A DNA stretch of 64,000 nucleotides from Candidatus Laterigemmans baculatus (GTDB lineage Bacteria; Planctomycetota; Planctomycetia; Pirellulales; Pirellulaceae), in assembly GCF_010367455.1 (NCBI RefSeq), contig NZ_WRPR01000063.1, positions 1 through 64,000 on the forward strand, read 5' to 3'. The translations under genes and the position numbers were made by a program. Positions 1 to 10,300 of the stretch are shown in pieces (within the stretch, counting starts at the first letter, position 1; the number at the start of each line of letters is the position of its first letter). The notes under the pieces are model-generated. The model had not been told where the DNA came from and did not search any database. It saw only the letters and a list, made by a program, of their open reading frames with translations.

Positions 1-229
1 CCTTCGGCTTGCCGTTAAACGACTTGGTAGCCAACTGCTGGGCACTGCTGACTTTATGGCAATTCAGCGTGAGAAAGTGGCGCTGTCCAGCTAGTCACTT
101 GCGAGTTTCAGGGTTTGCTGGGGGCGAATCGCGGAAAAGTCCTCCGGAATCAGGCCGGGGACTGCTAAGCTGTGGGGCGAGCTCGCGCGTCAGCGAGCCG
201 CTGATTTCTTCGTAATCATTGCGATTTCC
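1..229. other. Non-coding lead-in upstream of obgE
   Basis: I see no supportable gene here; the short reading frames have no recognisable family features. In many bacteria rplU and rpmA precede obgE, but their ends cannot be recognised in these 229 bases. The A/T content rises just before the obgE ATG, and no clear Shine-Dalgarno is visible. Confidence 0.4.
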
Positions 230-1417
230 ATGTTTGTCGATCGGGTTAAAGTTGAGCTGCAGGCCGGCCGCGGGGGCGACGGGTGCATGAGTTTTCGCCG
301 GGAAAAGTACGTGGCCCGCGGAGGTCCTGACGGGGGGGACGGGGGCGACGGGGGGAGCATCATCCTCCAGGCTCGCGAGGGGGTGAACAGCCTTGCGGAC
401 TTCGTCGGCCGCCAGTTCTGGCGAGCTCCCAAGGGAATGCCCGGGAGCGGGTCGGGCCGCCACGGCCGCAACGCAAAGGACATGGTCCTGTACGTTCCGC
501 CAGGCACGACGGTGATCGATCCGGAAGGCAATTTCACGATTAAGGATCTGATCGAAGACGGCGATTCGGTGCTCCTGGCGCGCGGCGGCAAAGGGGGCTA
601 CGGCAACACCCACTTTAAATCGGCGACCAACCGGGCTCCGCGGCAACGCACGCTCGGCGGTGAAGGTGAAGTGCGGACGGTCGTTCTGGAGCTCAAATCG
701 ATCGCCGACGTGGGGCTGATCGGTAAACCGAACGCCGGCAAAAGTACCCTCCTCAGCCGGCTCAGCCGAGCCCATCCCGAGATCGCCGATTATCCGTTCA
801 CGACCAAGTACCCGAACCTTGGCCAAGTCCACATCAACGCCGACCAATCGTTCGTGCTCGCCGACATTCCGGGACTGATCGAGGGAGCCAGCGACGGCGT
901 GGGGCTCGGCCACGAGTTCTTGCGCCACGTCGAGCGGGCCGGAATCCTGGTCCACTTGGTCGAGCCGTTCCCGGCGGACCAATCCGACGCCCTCGAGAAC
1001 TACCGCACGATCCGCCACGAGCTGAAGACCTACGCCGAAGAGCTGGCCAATCGGCCGGAAATCGTGGTGATGACCAAGGCCGAGCTGCCCGATGCGGACG
1101 AAGTGCACCAGCGGCTCGCGGAGGAAGTCGGCGGGCCGGTGCACCGGATTAGCGCTGTCACCGGAGAAGGCGTCGATGGGCTGCTGCGGGCGATCTGGGA
1201 ACGCTTGAGCGAAGTCCGCCGTGAAGCGGCTGCCAGCTCCGTCCAGCCAGTCGAGCTGAGCGAAGCGGCGACCGCCGAAGTCTCCCGCACGACGCCTCCG
1301 CCCAAAGCCAAAAAGCCAGCACGGCTGCCACCCCATTTGGCGGGCCCCACCGCGGCGCTCTCGGATGAGAACCCGCCGTCGCAGTACACTCCGGCCCCCG
1401 AGGAACCGTCGGCGTGA
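230..1417 (+). CDS. obgE: Obg family GTPase
   Basis: This is a ribosome-associated GTPase of the Obg/CgtA family, involved in large-subunit assembly and stress control in the cytoplasm. The N-terminal Obg fold (about residues 2-158) has the typical glycine-rich stretches, including GGPDGGDGGDGG at 31-42. The G domain follows: P-loop GKPNAGKST at 165-173, switch I YPFTT near 188-192 and G3 DIPGL at 212-216. The TKAE stretch replaces the usual NKxD at G4 and deserves a check. The C-terminal tail (after about residue 335) is a Pro/Ala-rich low-complexity extension with no OCT domain visible. Length 395 aa is normal to slightly long. The stop overlaps the GTG start of coaX by 4 bases, so the two are probably translationally coupled. 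Confidence 0.95.
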   Translation: MFVDRVKVELQAGRGGDGCMSFRREKYVARGGPDGGDGGDGGSIILQAREGVNSLADFVGRQFWRAPKGMPGSGSGRHGRNAKDMVLYVPPGTTVIDPEGNFTIKDLIEDGDSVLLARGGKGGYGNTHFKSATNRAPRQRTLGGEGEVRTVVLELKSIADVGLIGKPNAGKSTLLSRLSRAHPEIADYPFTTKYPNLGQVHINADQSFVLADIPGLIEGASDGVGLGHEFLRHVERAGILVHLVEPFPADQSDALENYRTIRHELKTYAEELANRPEIVVMTKAELPDADEVHQRLAEEVGGPVHRISAVTGEGVDGLLRAIWERLSEVRREAAASSVQPVELSEAATAEVSRTTPPPKAKKPARLPPHLAGPTAALSDENPPSQYTPAPEEPSA

Positions 1418-2382
1418 GGCAGCGGTGGACAATTTTGGTCGATGTCGGCAACTCGGCGGTCAAAGTGGCCGTCGTCCCCACGCAGAGCTCGCCCGGCGGA
1501 CACGATTCGGCCGATGAATTTGCGCCGGCCAGCGGGCATGCCTCGGCCGGCGGGCTTGCCTCGGTCGGCGGGCATGCCTCGGTCGGCGGTGCGGCGGGGC
1601 GACCGCTGCGGTTTCTTCGCCACGATCTGCGAGACGCTTCTTGGCCAGCCGCTCTGGTTGAGCAGAGCTGGAAGTGGTTCGGGCTCGAGCCGTCCGCTGA
1701 GTCACTCGGCGAAGCTTTTACGGAGCCGCGGCAGTGGATCGTAGCCAGTGTCAATGGACCGGCTACCCGAGCGCTCCGCCAGTGCGTCGCCCGCGAGGCG
1801 GCCGGAGACGGGTGGTATGAACTGACGCACCGCGATCTGGCGATGCGAGCCGAGCTGCGAAATCCAGCCGCCGTGGGGATCGATCGCCTGCTCGGTGCTT
1901 CCGCAGCATGGCGGGCCGCAGGAACCGATGCGGAGAGCGATCGCGCGGTCATCTCGATCGACGCCGGGTCGGCCGTGACGATCGATCTGGTCCGCGGGGG
2001 CGTCTTCCTTGGAGGTGCGATTCTGCCGGGGCTGCGGTTGCAGCTGTCGAGCCTCACCCAGGGGACCGACTTGCTTCCGGCGGTCACCTGCGAGGGAGCC
2101 AAGTCGCTCGAAATTCCAGGACGAGATACTGTCTCCGCCATGCGAACTGGGGTTATGCTGGGACTCTCCGGAGGGATTGATCGATTGATCGACCAGTACA
2201 GCGAGGGCTGTGCGTCGCCCCCGCACGTCTACCTCACAGGCGGCGATGCGGCGACGCTCGAACCCTTGCTGCGGCATGCGGTGATCCGCCGAGATGACCT
2301 GGTTCTGTCGGCGATCGCGGACGCGGCGCGAGCACCCGAGATACTCAAGAATCCAGAGACGCTGAGGGGGGAGGTCTGCTGA
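1414..2382 (+). CDS. coaX: Type III pantothenate kinase
   Basis: CoaX phosphorylates pantothenate, the first step of coenzyme A synthesis. The N-terminus ILVDVGNSAVKVAV is the phosphate-binding motif of the ASKHA kinase fold. Later motifs agree: GIDRLLGASAAW, the ISIDAGSAVTIDLV stretch and the GGAILPGLRLQLSSL stretch near the middle. A GTG start overlaps obgE, and the stop overlaps the next ATG in TGATG. Odd feature: residues about 30-62 are a low-complexity Ala/Gly/Ser/His insert built from imperfect in-frame repeats (GHAS and GLAS variants) between the first strand and the next core element. Most CoaX proteins are about 250-260 aa; this one is 322 aa. The insert probably forms a surface loop. 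Confidence 0.9.
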   Translation: MRQRWTILVDVGNSAVKVAVVPTQSSPGGHDSADEFAPASGHASAGGLASVGGHASVGGAAGRPLRFLRHDLRDASWPAALVEQSWKWFGLEPSAESLGEAFTEPRQWIVASVNGPATRALRQCVAREAAGDGWYELTHRDLAMRAELRNPAAVGIDRLLGASAAWRAAGTDAESDRAVISIDAGSAVTIDLVRGGVFLGGAILPGLRLQLSSLTQGTDLLPAVTCEGAKSLEIPGRDTVSAMRTGVMLGLSGGIDRLIDQYSEGCASPPHVYLTGGDAATLEPLLRHAVIRRDDLVLSAIADAARAPEILKNPETLRGEVC

Positions 2383-3761
2383 TGTCTCACGATCGGCTTG
2401 CCGGTTTGCTGCCCGCTGGCAACCCGCTGGCTCCCTTCGATGCGGCCGCACTGCTCGACGCGGCGCCGCAGTCGGCCGAGCTAGATACGATCCCCGAAGT
2501 TCCCGTCGGGACGCCGCTGGACGGCGACGCTGCGACTGGGCAAGCGGCTCTGGTGGACGAGCGCCCCGAGGAGGACCTGGAACTCCTTCCGGACGACGAC
2601 GAACTGCAGCCGGTGGGCGAGCTACAGCCGGTGGGCGAGCTACAGCCGGCGGGCGCAGCGGGGGCCGTGGCAATGACCGCCCTGCCCGAATTCTCCGAAT
2701 CGCAAGCCGGTCCACGAAGGCATGCTGCGGGCAGCGGTTCTGCAATGCGGGGGCGGCGGCGACGCTCCCGCAACGCGCCGCTGCTGTTGGGGATGGCTGC
2801 GGTCGTCTGTCTGGCGATCGGCGTCTGCGTCTACCTGCTCGTCTCGGGAGTGGGGATCTCGCAGCATGGCGAACTGGTGGCAACGCGGACCGAGCCCGAT
2901 GGGTCGGCAGTGGCAACACCGGACGAGCCGGCCGAAAACAACCCGGCTCCGAATCGTCCAGCTCCCCCCAATCCCGCCCCGGCCGACAGTCCGGCACCGG
3001 CGGCACCGCAGCGCGATCCGGTGATGGGAGGCCTGCTGCCCCCGCCCGAATCCCGAGCCGCTGAGCCCGCAGCGAGTCAGCCCCCAGCCACTCAGCCAGC
3101 AGCCACTCAGCCCGCTCCAGCGGAGCCCGACGCTGCTGAGTCGCCCGAGCCACCCGCGCCCGAGCCAGCCGCGCCCGAGCCAGTCGCGGCGAGTGAACCG
3201 CCTGCTCCCGAGGAGCCCGCGATGGCCGCTGCCGCTCTCGAGCCGGCGCTCGAGGCGCTCCGCCGTGGTCGCTACGACGAGATGCTCGCCGCCGCCGAGC
3301 GGGCGCAGAGTGCGGCGATGACGCCTGATCAACGGAGGCTGGCGGCTGGTGTGCATCTGCTGGCGGAGCTGGCGGATTACTACGCCGAGGGGATTCGTCG
3401 CGGCGCAGCGGGTTTGGGAGCCGCCGAGACGTTTGAGATCGTCCCGGACGTGACGGTGATCGTGGTCGAATCGAGCCGCGACGAGCTGGTGCTGAAAATT
3501 AACGGGCGGGTCAAGAGTTATTCGTTCGAGTCGATGCCGCTGGTGTTGGCGCACCGCTTGACGCGCTTTTCCCTGCCGGCGGATGATCCGGTTGCGAAAG
3601 CCGCTGCGGGCGCGTACCAGGCGGTTTGGCCGCAAGCGACCCACGCCCACCGCCGGCAAGCGTTCGAGTGGTGGCGAGGTCTCGATGGAGAGGCAGCGGG
3701 TGCTGACTTCACGCAACTCGAGCCGACGGTCCGCCAGATTTTCGCGATGCCCGAGTCCTGA
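2382..3761 (+). CDS. Membrane-anchored Pro/Ala-rich protein of unknown function
   Basis: I do not recognise a named family. The 459-residue product has an acidic N-terminal cytoplasmic segment with three copies of LQPVGE-like 6-mers (18-bp DNA repeats near 2605-2660). A basic patch (RGRRRRSRN) precedes one membrane helix, about residues 128-152 (LLGMAAVVCLAIGVCVYLLV). A long Pro/Ala linker follows with repeated PATQPA and EPAAPEP units, then a C-terminal globular part from about residue 285. The topology (basic flank, one helix, extended linker, distal domain) suggests a surface-reaching periplasmic domain. It shares one base with coaX (TGATG), so it is in the same transcript. Function unknown. 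Confidence 0.75.
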   Translation: MSHDRLAGLLPAGNPLAPFDAAALLDAAPQSAELDTIPEVPVGTPLDGDAATGQAALVDERPEEDLELLPDDDELQPVGELQPVGELQPAGAAGAVAMTALPEFSESQAGPRRHAAGSGSAMRGRRRRSRNAPLLLGMAAVVCLAIGVCVYLLVSGVGISQHGELVATRTEPDGSAVATPDEPAENNPAPNRPAPPNPAPADSPAPAAPQRDPVMGGLLPPPESRAAEPAASQPPATQPAATQPAPAEPDAAESPEPPAPEPAAPEPVAASEPPAPEEPAMAAAALEPALEALRRGRYDEMLAAAERAQSAAMTPDQRRLAAGVHLLAELADYYAEGIRRGAAGLGAAETFEIVPDVTVIVVESSRDELVLKINGRVKSYSFESMPLVLAHRLTRFSLPADDPVAKAAAGAYQAVWPQATHAHRRQAFEWWRGLDGEAAGADFTQLEPTVRQIFAMPES

Positions 3762-3800
3762 TCTTTCCGTTGCCTTCCACGTCTATCCGAACGAACCGCT

Positions 3801-4967
3801 GTGATTGTGAATCCCGAGGATGTCGCCGAGGCGCTTGAAATAACCGAGCGACTGGTTCGCTTCGCCTCACCGAGCCATGTCTCCAACACGCCCGTGACCG
3901 ATTGGCTCGAGCAGCAGCTCAAGCAGGCCGGCTTCCAGTGCGAGCGGATTGAACGAACCGATGCGGCAGGGGTCGCCAAGTCGAACCTCGTTGCCCGCCG
4001 GGGACCTGCGGGGAGCGACGCGGCGGTGGGAGGCGGGCTGGCGTACTTTGCCCATACCGACGTGGTTCCCGCGGATGTTTGGGAAGGGCCCGGCGGGGCT
4101 TTCGAGCCGGTCGTCCAGGACGGTCGTCTGTATGGCCGCGGGTCGTGTGACATGAAAGGCTCACTCGCCGCGATGGTGGCCGCCGCTCACAGCATCAACC
4201 CGGCATCCCAGACCCATCCGCTGTGGATCGTTTGCACGGCGGACGAGGAAGTCGGCTTCCATGGAGCCCGGCAGGTGGCGCGGGAGTCGAAGCTGTTTCG
4301 CCAGATGGTTGCCGAGCAACCGGTGGGAATCATCGGGGAACCGACCGAGCTGGACGTCGTGCACGCCCACAAAGGGATTGAAGGCTGCAAGCTGACCAGC
4401 CGCGGAAGGGCCGCCCACAGCAGTACCCGCGAGGGGCGGAACGCGAACCTCGCGATGGTTCCGCTGCTCGACGAACTGCTGGCGATTCATCGTGAGACGG
4501 AGCGGGACTCGAGGTGGCACGACGAGCGGTTCGACCCGCCCACGGTGACCTGGACGTTCGGCGTCTCCGACTTTACCCACGCGATCAATGTGACGCCGGC
4601 GGTCAGCCGCGCGTGGGTCAGCTTCCGGACGATGCCCGAGATCGACGGCCACGAGTTGCTCGAGCGGGTCCGCCGCAAAGCGGTCGAGCTGGGGATCGAG
4701 TTCGAGCCGCTCGACGGTGGCGGAACGTTGTGGGTGGACGCCGATCATCCGTGGGTGCAGTCGATGTGCGAGATGGCCGGCCGTCCCGCGGCGCGGACCG
4801 TCAGCTACTGTACCGATGGCGGATTGTTTACCGAGCTCGAAGCCTTGGTCGTCTGCGGCCCCGGCTCGATCGCCCAGGCCCATACCACCGACGAATTCAT
4901 CGAGCTCGACCAATTGGCTGCCGGCGTGGAGCTGTACCGCAAGCTGATCAAAAGCCGCTGCTGCTGA
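3801..4967 (+). CDS. M20 family metallopeptidase (ArgE/DapE/CPG2-like)
   Basis: This is a zinc-dependent amidohydrolase of the M20 family; members cleave N-acyl groups from amino acids or small peptides. Visible residues: AHTDVV with metal-binding His85, Asp117 in GSCDMKG, the catalytic Glu149-Glu150 pair in TADEEVG, and IGEPTELDVVHAHKG, which introduces the dimerisation domain. Length 388 aa is typical. It starts at GTG (3801), about 40 bases after the preceding stop. The sequence fits acetylornithine deacetylase or succinyl-diaminopimelate desuccinylase equally well, and no neighbouring arg or dap genes help decide, so I leave the substrate open. Confidence 0.9.
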   Translation: MIVNPEDVAEALEITERLVRFASPSHVSNTPVTDWLEQQLKQAGFQCERIERTDAAGVAKSNLVARRGPAGSDAAVGGGLAYFAHTDVVPADVWEGPGGAFEPVVQDGRLYGRGSCDMKGSLAAMVAAAHSINPASQTHPLWIVCTADEEVGFHGARQVARESKLFRQMVAEQPVGIIGEPTELDVVHAHKGIEGCKLTSRGRAAHSSTREGRNANLAMVPLLDELLAIHRETERDSRWHDERFDPPTVTWTFGVSDFTHAINVTPAVSRAWVSFRTMPEIDGHELLERVRRKAVELGIEFEPLDGGGTLWVDADHPWVQSMCEMAGRPAARTVSYCTDGGLFTELEALVVCGPGSIAQAHTTDEFIELDQLAAGVELYRKLIKSRCC

Positions 4968-5045
4968 GCCCGATCGTGTCTTGATTGTGACGACCCGCTG
5001 GTGGAGACTGGAGTCCGTGCTGCTCTCCACGGCGATCGAGCGACT

Positions 5046-5633
5046 ATGTCCGCGAACCGAATTCCCCTGTTGCTCATTCCAATGCTGCTGGTCAGCCAGT
5101 GGTTGGGGTTCGCGTTCGCCCACCAGCACGACTCCGGCGACGGTTCCGGCCGCCGCCATATTCACCTTGGCCTGTCGCACCATCACCACCACCCTCACCC
5201 AGCGAGCCGTTGGGGGCACGAGCGCGACGATTCGCCTGAACATGGGCATCACGAGCCTGGGCATTCCCAGGATGGGCATTCCCACGAGGGCCCCCTTCCC
5301 CATGTAGAGACCCACTCTCACGGGCATTCTCACGGGCATTCTCACGGGCATTCTCACGGGCATTCTCACGGGCATTCTCATGGGCCGCACGGGGAGATTT
5401 TCTGGGACAGCGTTCCCTATCTCGCTTCGAACGCGACGAGCGTCCTGAGCGAGGGGCGTCACAGCCGGCAGTGCTTGGGGCTGTGGAAACTCGATGTGCT
5501 GCCGATGGGGCCGAGCCGTAGCGTGGCTGGACTCGGCGGTCGCGGAATCGCTGGAGCGAGCGATCGATCGAGCCAATTTCTTGACACAGCCGGTTGTCCG
5601 CTGTTTCTGCGGACCCTCTCGATCCGGATTTAG
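5046..5633 (+). CDS. Histidine-rich secreted protein with HSHG repeats
   Basis: The chosen ATG at 5046 gives a signal peptide (hydrophobic IPLLLIPMLLVSQWLGFAFA, probable cleavage after AFA). After it comes a His-dense region: HHHHHPHP, EHGHHEPGHSQDGHSHEG and then a tandem HSHG array encoded by a 12-bp DNA repeat (5317-5388). The last ~85 residues are not His-rich and resemble nothing I know. Such His arrays bind Zn, Ni, Co or Cu in transporters and metal stores. Its position directly before an RND metal-efflux pair suggests a periplasmic metal buffer. The 195-residue product is unlike any named family; the repeat number could vary between strains. Confidence 0.7.
   Translation: MSANRIPLLLIPMLLVSQWLGFAFAHQHDSGDGSGRRHIHLGLSHHHHHPHPASRWGHERDDSPEHGHHEPGHSQDGHSHEGPLPHVETHSHGHSHGHSHGHSHGHSHGHSHGPHGEIFWDSVPYLASNATSVLSEGRHSRQCLGLWKLDVLPMGPSRSVAGLGGRGIAGASDRSSQFLDTAGCPLFLRTLSIRI
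5317..5388 (+). repeat. 12-bp tandem repeat encoding HSHG
   Basis: About six near-identical copies of CTCACGGGCATT lie in frame, so copy-number change would not shift the reading frame. One copy has ATG for ACG near the end. Confidence 0.9.
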
Positions 5634-5946
5634 ACCGCCGCGGATCGCGCATCTCTTGCGTCGACGGCATCGCCGCCGGCGGCACCCTTCTTCGCCACGC
5701 GGCGCTATGAGCCGACGGCGCTATGAGCCGACGGCGCTATGAGCCGACGGCGCTAGCCGCGGGTTCCGCGAGGAACGAGCGGGGAGAGTGATGCGCGACT
5801 TGGAACCTTTCGCGCGGGCATTCTTCGTTGGCCCTCCCCGGGCCTGAGAGCCCGACCCTCCCGGGGGGAGGGTGATGGCGAAAAGTGGCTTCCTGACAGA
5901 GCCGAGCATCCGCTTCTCCAGTCTCTTGTGGTTTAGGGCCAGGAAT
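5634..5946. repeat. Intergenic repeat region before the RND operon
   Basis: Three tandem copies of a 16-base unit GGCGCTATGAGCCGAC (about 5700-5747) are followed by GGCGCTAGCCGCGGG, a motif shared with the large inverted repeat at 27089-27222. A GCGAGGAACGAGCGGGGAG segment follows at 5768-5787, and a perfect palindrome ACCCTCCCGGGGGGAGGGT sits at 5855-5873. No convincing gene is present. An in-frame ATG at 5875 lies just after the palindrome and is an alternative start for the next gene. Confidence 0.7.
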
Positions 5947-7329
5947 GTGACAAACCGCGTCAAATACGCCCTCGGTGGAGCGGTGCTTCTGCTCGCCCTC
6001 GTCGGAATTGCCGTATGGGCCACCGGCCAGGCCTCCGCAGTTCGCTTCGCTTGGTGGACGAAAGATCTTTCGGCGGTCAGTGGCGGCGGCGGAGCGGCCG
6101 ACGAACCGACGGCAGGCGAGGTCGCAACGGAGCCGAAGACGCTCCGGCTCAGCAAACAGTCACGGCGAAATCTGGACTTAATTTCCAAGCCGGTGCGAGT
6201 CCAAGATTATTGGCGAACGCTTCAGATACCGGGGATGGTGGTCGACCGCCCCGGCCAGACCGATCGCGGCGTCACTGCGCCGCTCGAGGGAGTCGTCGAG
6301 AAGATTCACGCCACTGGCGGCGACACGGTCCATTCCGGCGAAGTCCTGTTCACGCTGCGGTTGTTCAGTGAGAGCCTTCAGGAAACGCAGGCGGCGCTTT
6401 TTCAGGCGACCCGCGAGGTTCAGCTGCTCAACGAGCAACTGTCGAGACTTGAGACCGCCGCCCGCGCGGGGGCGCTCGCCGAAGCGAGGATGATTGAGTT
6501 TCGCAGTCAGCTGCGTCGCCAGGAAACACAGATCCAAAGTTATCAGCATGCGCTGGAGGTGCGCGGCTTCACGGCGGCCCAGATCGCCAACGCGGCCGAA
6601 GGTCATTTTCTCTCGACCATCGAAGTCGTCGTGCCTTCCGCGGCCACGGCCAGTCCGGCCGGGCTGGAAGTTCAGGAGCTCAAGGTCGGGCTGGGGGAAC
6701 AGGTCCAAGCGGGGCAGCAACTTGCAACGCTGGCCGACCATCACGCGTTGTATATCGAAGGGTACGCCTTCAAGAACGAAGCCTCGCTTCTCTCGCGTGC
6801 AGCGGCGGAAGGCTGGGAGGTCGAAGTGGAATTCACGGACGACGCCTTCGAAGGTTGGCCTCCGCTCGACCAGAAACTCTTGATTCGCCATCTCTCCAAC
6901 TCGATCGACCCGGAGACACGGACGCTGGGGGTTTATATCCCGCTCGCCAATCAATCACGCAGTTATCAGAAAAACGGCCAAACCTTTTTGAGCTGGCGGT
7001 TTCGGCCTGGGCAGCGGGTTCGCATCTTTGTTCCTGTGGAAAAGTTTTCCCAGGTGTTGGTCGTTCCCTCCGAGGCGGTGGTCCGCGAAGGTCCCGAGGC
7101 ATTTGTCTTTCGCCAGAACGGCGACCTGTTCGATCGGATCAGCGTTCATGTGTTGCACGAGGATCGTCGTCACGTCGTGCTCGCTCACGACGGCAGCGTG
7201 ACCCCCGGCTTGTTTCTTGCCCAAAACGCGGCGGCTTCCCTGAACCGCGTGCTTCAGACGCAGTCGGCTAGCGGCATGCCTGCGAACGTGCATGTGCATG
7301 CCGACGGCACCGTTCACGCTGCTCACTGA
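5947..7329 (+). CDS. RND efflux periplasmic adaptor (CusB/CzcB-like, HlyD family)
   Basis: This is the membrane-fusion subunit that would link the RND pump downstream to an outer-membrane channel. I chose GTG 5947 because it gives a short basic lead (MTNRVKYALGG) and one membrane anchor (about residues 7-27). ATG 5875, right behind a GGGAGGGT palindrome that can mimic a ribosome site, would add 24 residues. Domains in order: anchor, beta-barrel/lipoyl half (GVTAPLEGVVEKIHATGGDTVHSGEVLFTL), an alpha-hairpin around LQETQAALFQATREVQLLNEQLSRL, the second lipoyl half, and C-terminal membrane-proximal strands. The C-terminal tail is His-rich. The 33-bp gap to the pump gene indicates one operon. Confidence 0.88.
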   Translation: MTNRVKYALGGAVLLLALVGIAVWATGQASAVRFAWWTKDLSAVSGGGGAADEPTAGEVATEPKTLRLSKQSRRNLDLISKPVRVQDYWRTLQIPGMVVDRPGQTDRGVTAPLEGVVEKIHATGGDTVHSGEVLFTLRLFSESLQETQAALFQATREVQLLNEQLSRLETAARAGALAEARMIEFRSQLRRQETQIQSYQHALEVRGFTAAQIANAAEGHFLSTIEVVVPSAATASPAGLEVQELKVGLGEQVQAGQQLATLADHHALYIEGYAFKNEASLLSRAAAEGWEVEVEFTDDAFEGWPPLDQKLLIRHLSNSIDPETRTLGVYIPLANQSRSYQKNGQTFLSWRFRPGQRVRIFVPVEKFSQVLVVPSEAVVREGPEAFVFRQNGDLFDRISVHVLHEDRRHVVLAHDGSVTPGLFLAQNAAASLNRVLQTQSASGMPANVHVHADGTVHAAH

Positions 7330-7362
7330 ACTCCCCAGCCTGACTTCTGAGACCGACCGGCG

Positions 7363-10300
7363 ATGCTCAATCGAATCATCTATTTTTCGCTCCAGTACCG
7401 GATGCTAGTCGTCGTCCTCGCGGTCGGCATGTTGTTCTATGGATCGTATCTAGCAACCACCCTTCCGATCGACGTCTTTCCAGATCTCGATCGACCGCGG
7501 GTGATCATCATCACGGAAGCTCCAGGGCTTGCGACCGAAGAAGTCGAAACCCTGGTTACCCAGCCCATCGAAGTTTCGTTGCTCGGAGCCAGTGGCGTTC
7601 AGGATGTTCGCAGCCAGACGACGTCGGGTCTGAACGTAATCTATGTCGAATTCGATTGGACCACCGACATCCGCGCCGCGCGTCAAACAGTTCAGGAGCG
7701 ACTCGCGACGCTCGGAGAAACTCTGCCGCCGGGAATTCGCCCTCAGATGACGCCTCAGTCGTCGATCATGGGACAGATCGTGATTGCCGGAATGTACCGC
7801 CGAGCTGGACCTTCCGGCGGTCGATTGGTTGCATTCGAGGGAACACCGTGGCTGCTGGAAATCCTCCCTTCGGACGCGGCGTCCCCAGAGCTGCGACTCT
7901 GGGATCCGGCCGCGGGCGATCAGCCAGCCTCATGGCAGGCGGTCGAGGTTGAGGACGTTCGCTGGGAACTGTCCGCTGCCGAACTGTCCGCTGCCGTGGA
8001 GTCCGAGGCGGCCGCCGAACCTAGTCAAGTAACCGTCGTGGTCGAGGGCCGAAGCTATCGGGCAACTGTTCCAACGGTCCTGCAGCAACAGATGGAACTG
8101 CGGACGATTGCCGACTGGGTTATTCGGCCTCGGCTATTGAAGATTCCCGGAATCGCTGAAGTGTTCGTCCAGGGAGGCGAACAAAAGCAGTATCAGGTGT
8201 TGGTCGATCCAGCGGCGCTCGTGGAGTACGACGTGAGCTTGCAGCAGGTCGAACGTGCGCTCGCCGAGAGCAATATCAACAGCAGTGGTGGGTTCGCGAT
8301 CAGCGGCGAGTCTGAGCGGCCGATCCGGATTCTCGGACGCCTCGGTCCCGAGTCGCGGCTCGTTTTACAAGACCTCCAAAACGTCCCGATCAAAACCAAT
8401 CTTCGCCGCTCCGTACTGCTCGGCCAGGTGGCAAACATCGTCGAAGGAGCGGAGGTCAAGCGGGGTGATGGCAGTGTGAATGGTCGACCCGGCGTGGTGT
8501 TCACTCTGGCAAAGCAGCCTCACGTGGACACGCGGGAAGTGAGCGACCGGATCGAACAGGCCTTCGAAGAAGCGGAGGCAGCGTTGCCGGCTGATATCGC
8601 GATCCAGTCCGATCTGTTTCGGCTGAAGAATTTCATCGACCGCGGCATCTTTAACGTGGGCGAGGCGCTGGTCATTGGCGCCGTGTTGGTGCTGATCATT
8701 CTGTTCTTGTTCTTGCTGAATCTTCGCACCACTTTCATCACACTCACGGCGATTCCTCTCTCGCTCGTCATCACCACGCTCGTGTTTCGGTGGATCGATT
8801 ATCTGTCCGATTCCTCATTGTCGATCAATGTGATGACGCTCGGCGGAATCGCCGTGGCGATGGGGGAGTTGGTCGATGACGCGATCGTCGATGTGGAGAA
8901 TATTTTCCGGCGGCTGAAAGAAAATCATGCCAGCGGAAACCCGAAGTCATCGCTGCAAGTCGTGTATGAGGCCAGCAAAGAGATTCGCAGCGCGATCGTG
9001 TTCGGGACCGCTGTCGTGATTCTTGTGTTCCTGCCACTGTTCGCGCTCTCTGGAGTCGAGGGGCGACTGTTCGCGCCCCTGGCGGTGGCCTACATCGTTT
9101 CGATTCTCGCCTCGCTGCTCGTCTCGCTGACCGTCACGCCAGTCCTCTCGTATTACCTGCTTCCTCAGTCCAGAGCTGCCCACCGAGAACGCGACGGATG
9201 GTTGCTGAGAGCGTCGAAAGCGTTGGCCAGTCCGTTGATTCGCTTCAGTATCAACCGCGCGGGGCTGTTGCTGCTGCTGACCTGGATCGTCGTGGGCGTG
9301 GCCGGTTGGCGATTGTCGCAATTGGGACGCAACTTTCTTCCCGAATTCGACGAGGGGAGCGTTTTGGTCAACGTAACTCTGCCGCCGGGGTCCTCACTGC
9401 AGGCGTCAAATCAAGTTTCCGCGGCGATCGACGCCAAGTTTCGTCAGTATCAGCAGTCGGCCGAAAACCCGAATGGACCGATCCTCCATTTCGTTCGCCG
9501 CACCGGACGCGCCGAAATGGATGAGCACGCCGCGCCCGTCAATGCGGGTGAATACATCCTAAGCATTGATCCAGAGGCTGAGCAGCGACGCGATGAGATT
9601 CTAAAATTGCTGCTCACGGAGCTTCGGGATGAAGTTCCAGGGGTCGATATCGAGGTCGAGCAACCGTTGGCGCACCTCATCAGTCATATGCTTTCCGGCG
9701 TCTATGCTCAAATCGCGATCAAGATCTTTGGCGACGATCTTTACACCCTGCAACAAATTGCCGGAGAGGTCCAGGCGACCATCGACGAGATTCCGGGACT
9801 CACGCCGCCAGTGATCGAGCCGATGCGGCAAACGCCTGAACTGCACATTCGCTTGCGTGCCGACGAACTCGCCTTCCACGGAGTCACCCGCGGGTATGTG
9901 GCCGATGTCCTGCAAACGGCGCTGCAGGGCGAAGTGGTCTCGCAAGTGCTCGAGGGACAGCGGCGGTTTGATTTATTGGTGCGGCTGGAAGATCGCTACC
10001 GGACCGATTACGCCAACCTGGGGCAATTGCGGATCGATCTGCCGGGAGACCGTGGGCAGATCGAGCTGAGCGAGTTGGCCGATATTGGCGAAGGGATGGG
10101 AGCGAATGCGCTCAACCGAGAAAACGCCCGCCGCCGAATGGTGATCCGCTGCAATACGCAGGATCGCGATTTAGCCAGCGCGGTCGGCGAGATCCGCCAA
10201 CGGGTCGAACAGCAGGTGGAGTTACCGGCGGGCTACTTCATTGAGTACGGAGGCCAGTTTGAAAGCCAACAGCGAGCGACGCAAAAAATTCTCGTGCTGG

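Noticed and set aside
95-1432. A 445-codon open frame on the minus strand opposite obgE
   Set aside because: Arg/Gly/Leu-rich composition without motifs; obgE on the plus strand has full GTPase motifs. High G+C keeps antisense frames open.
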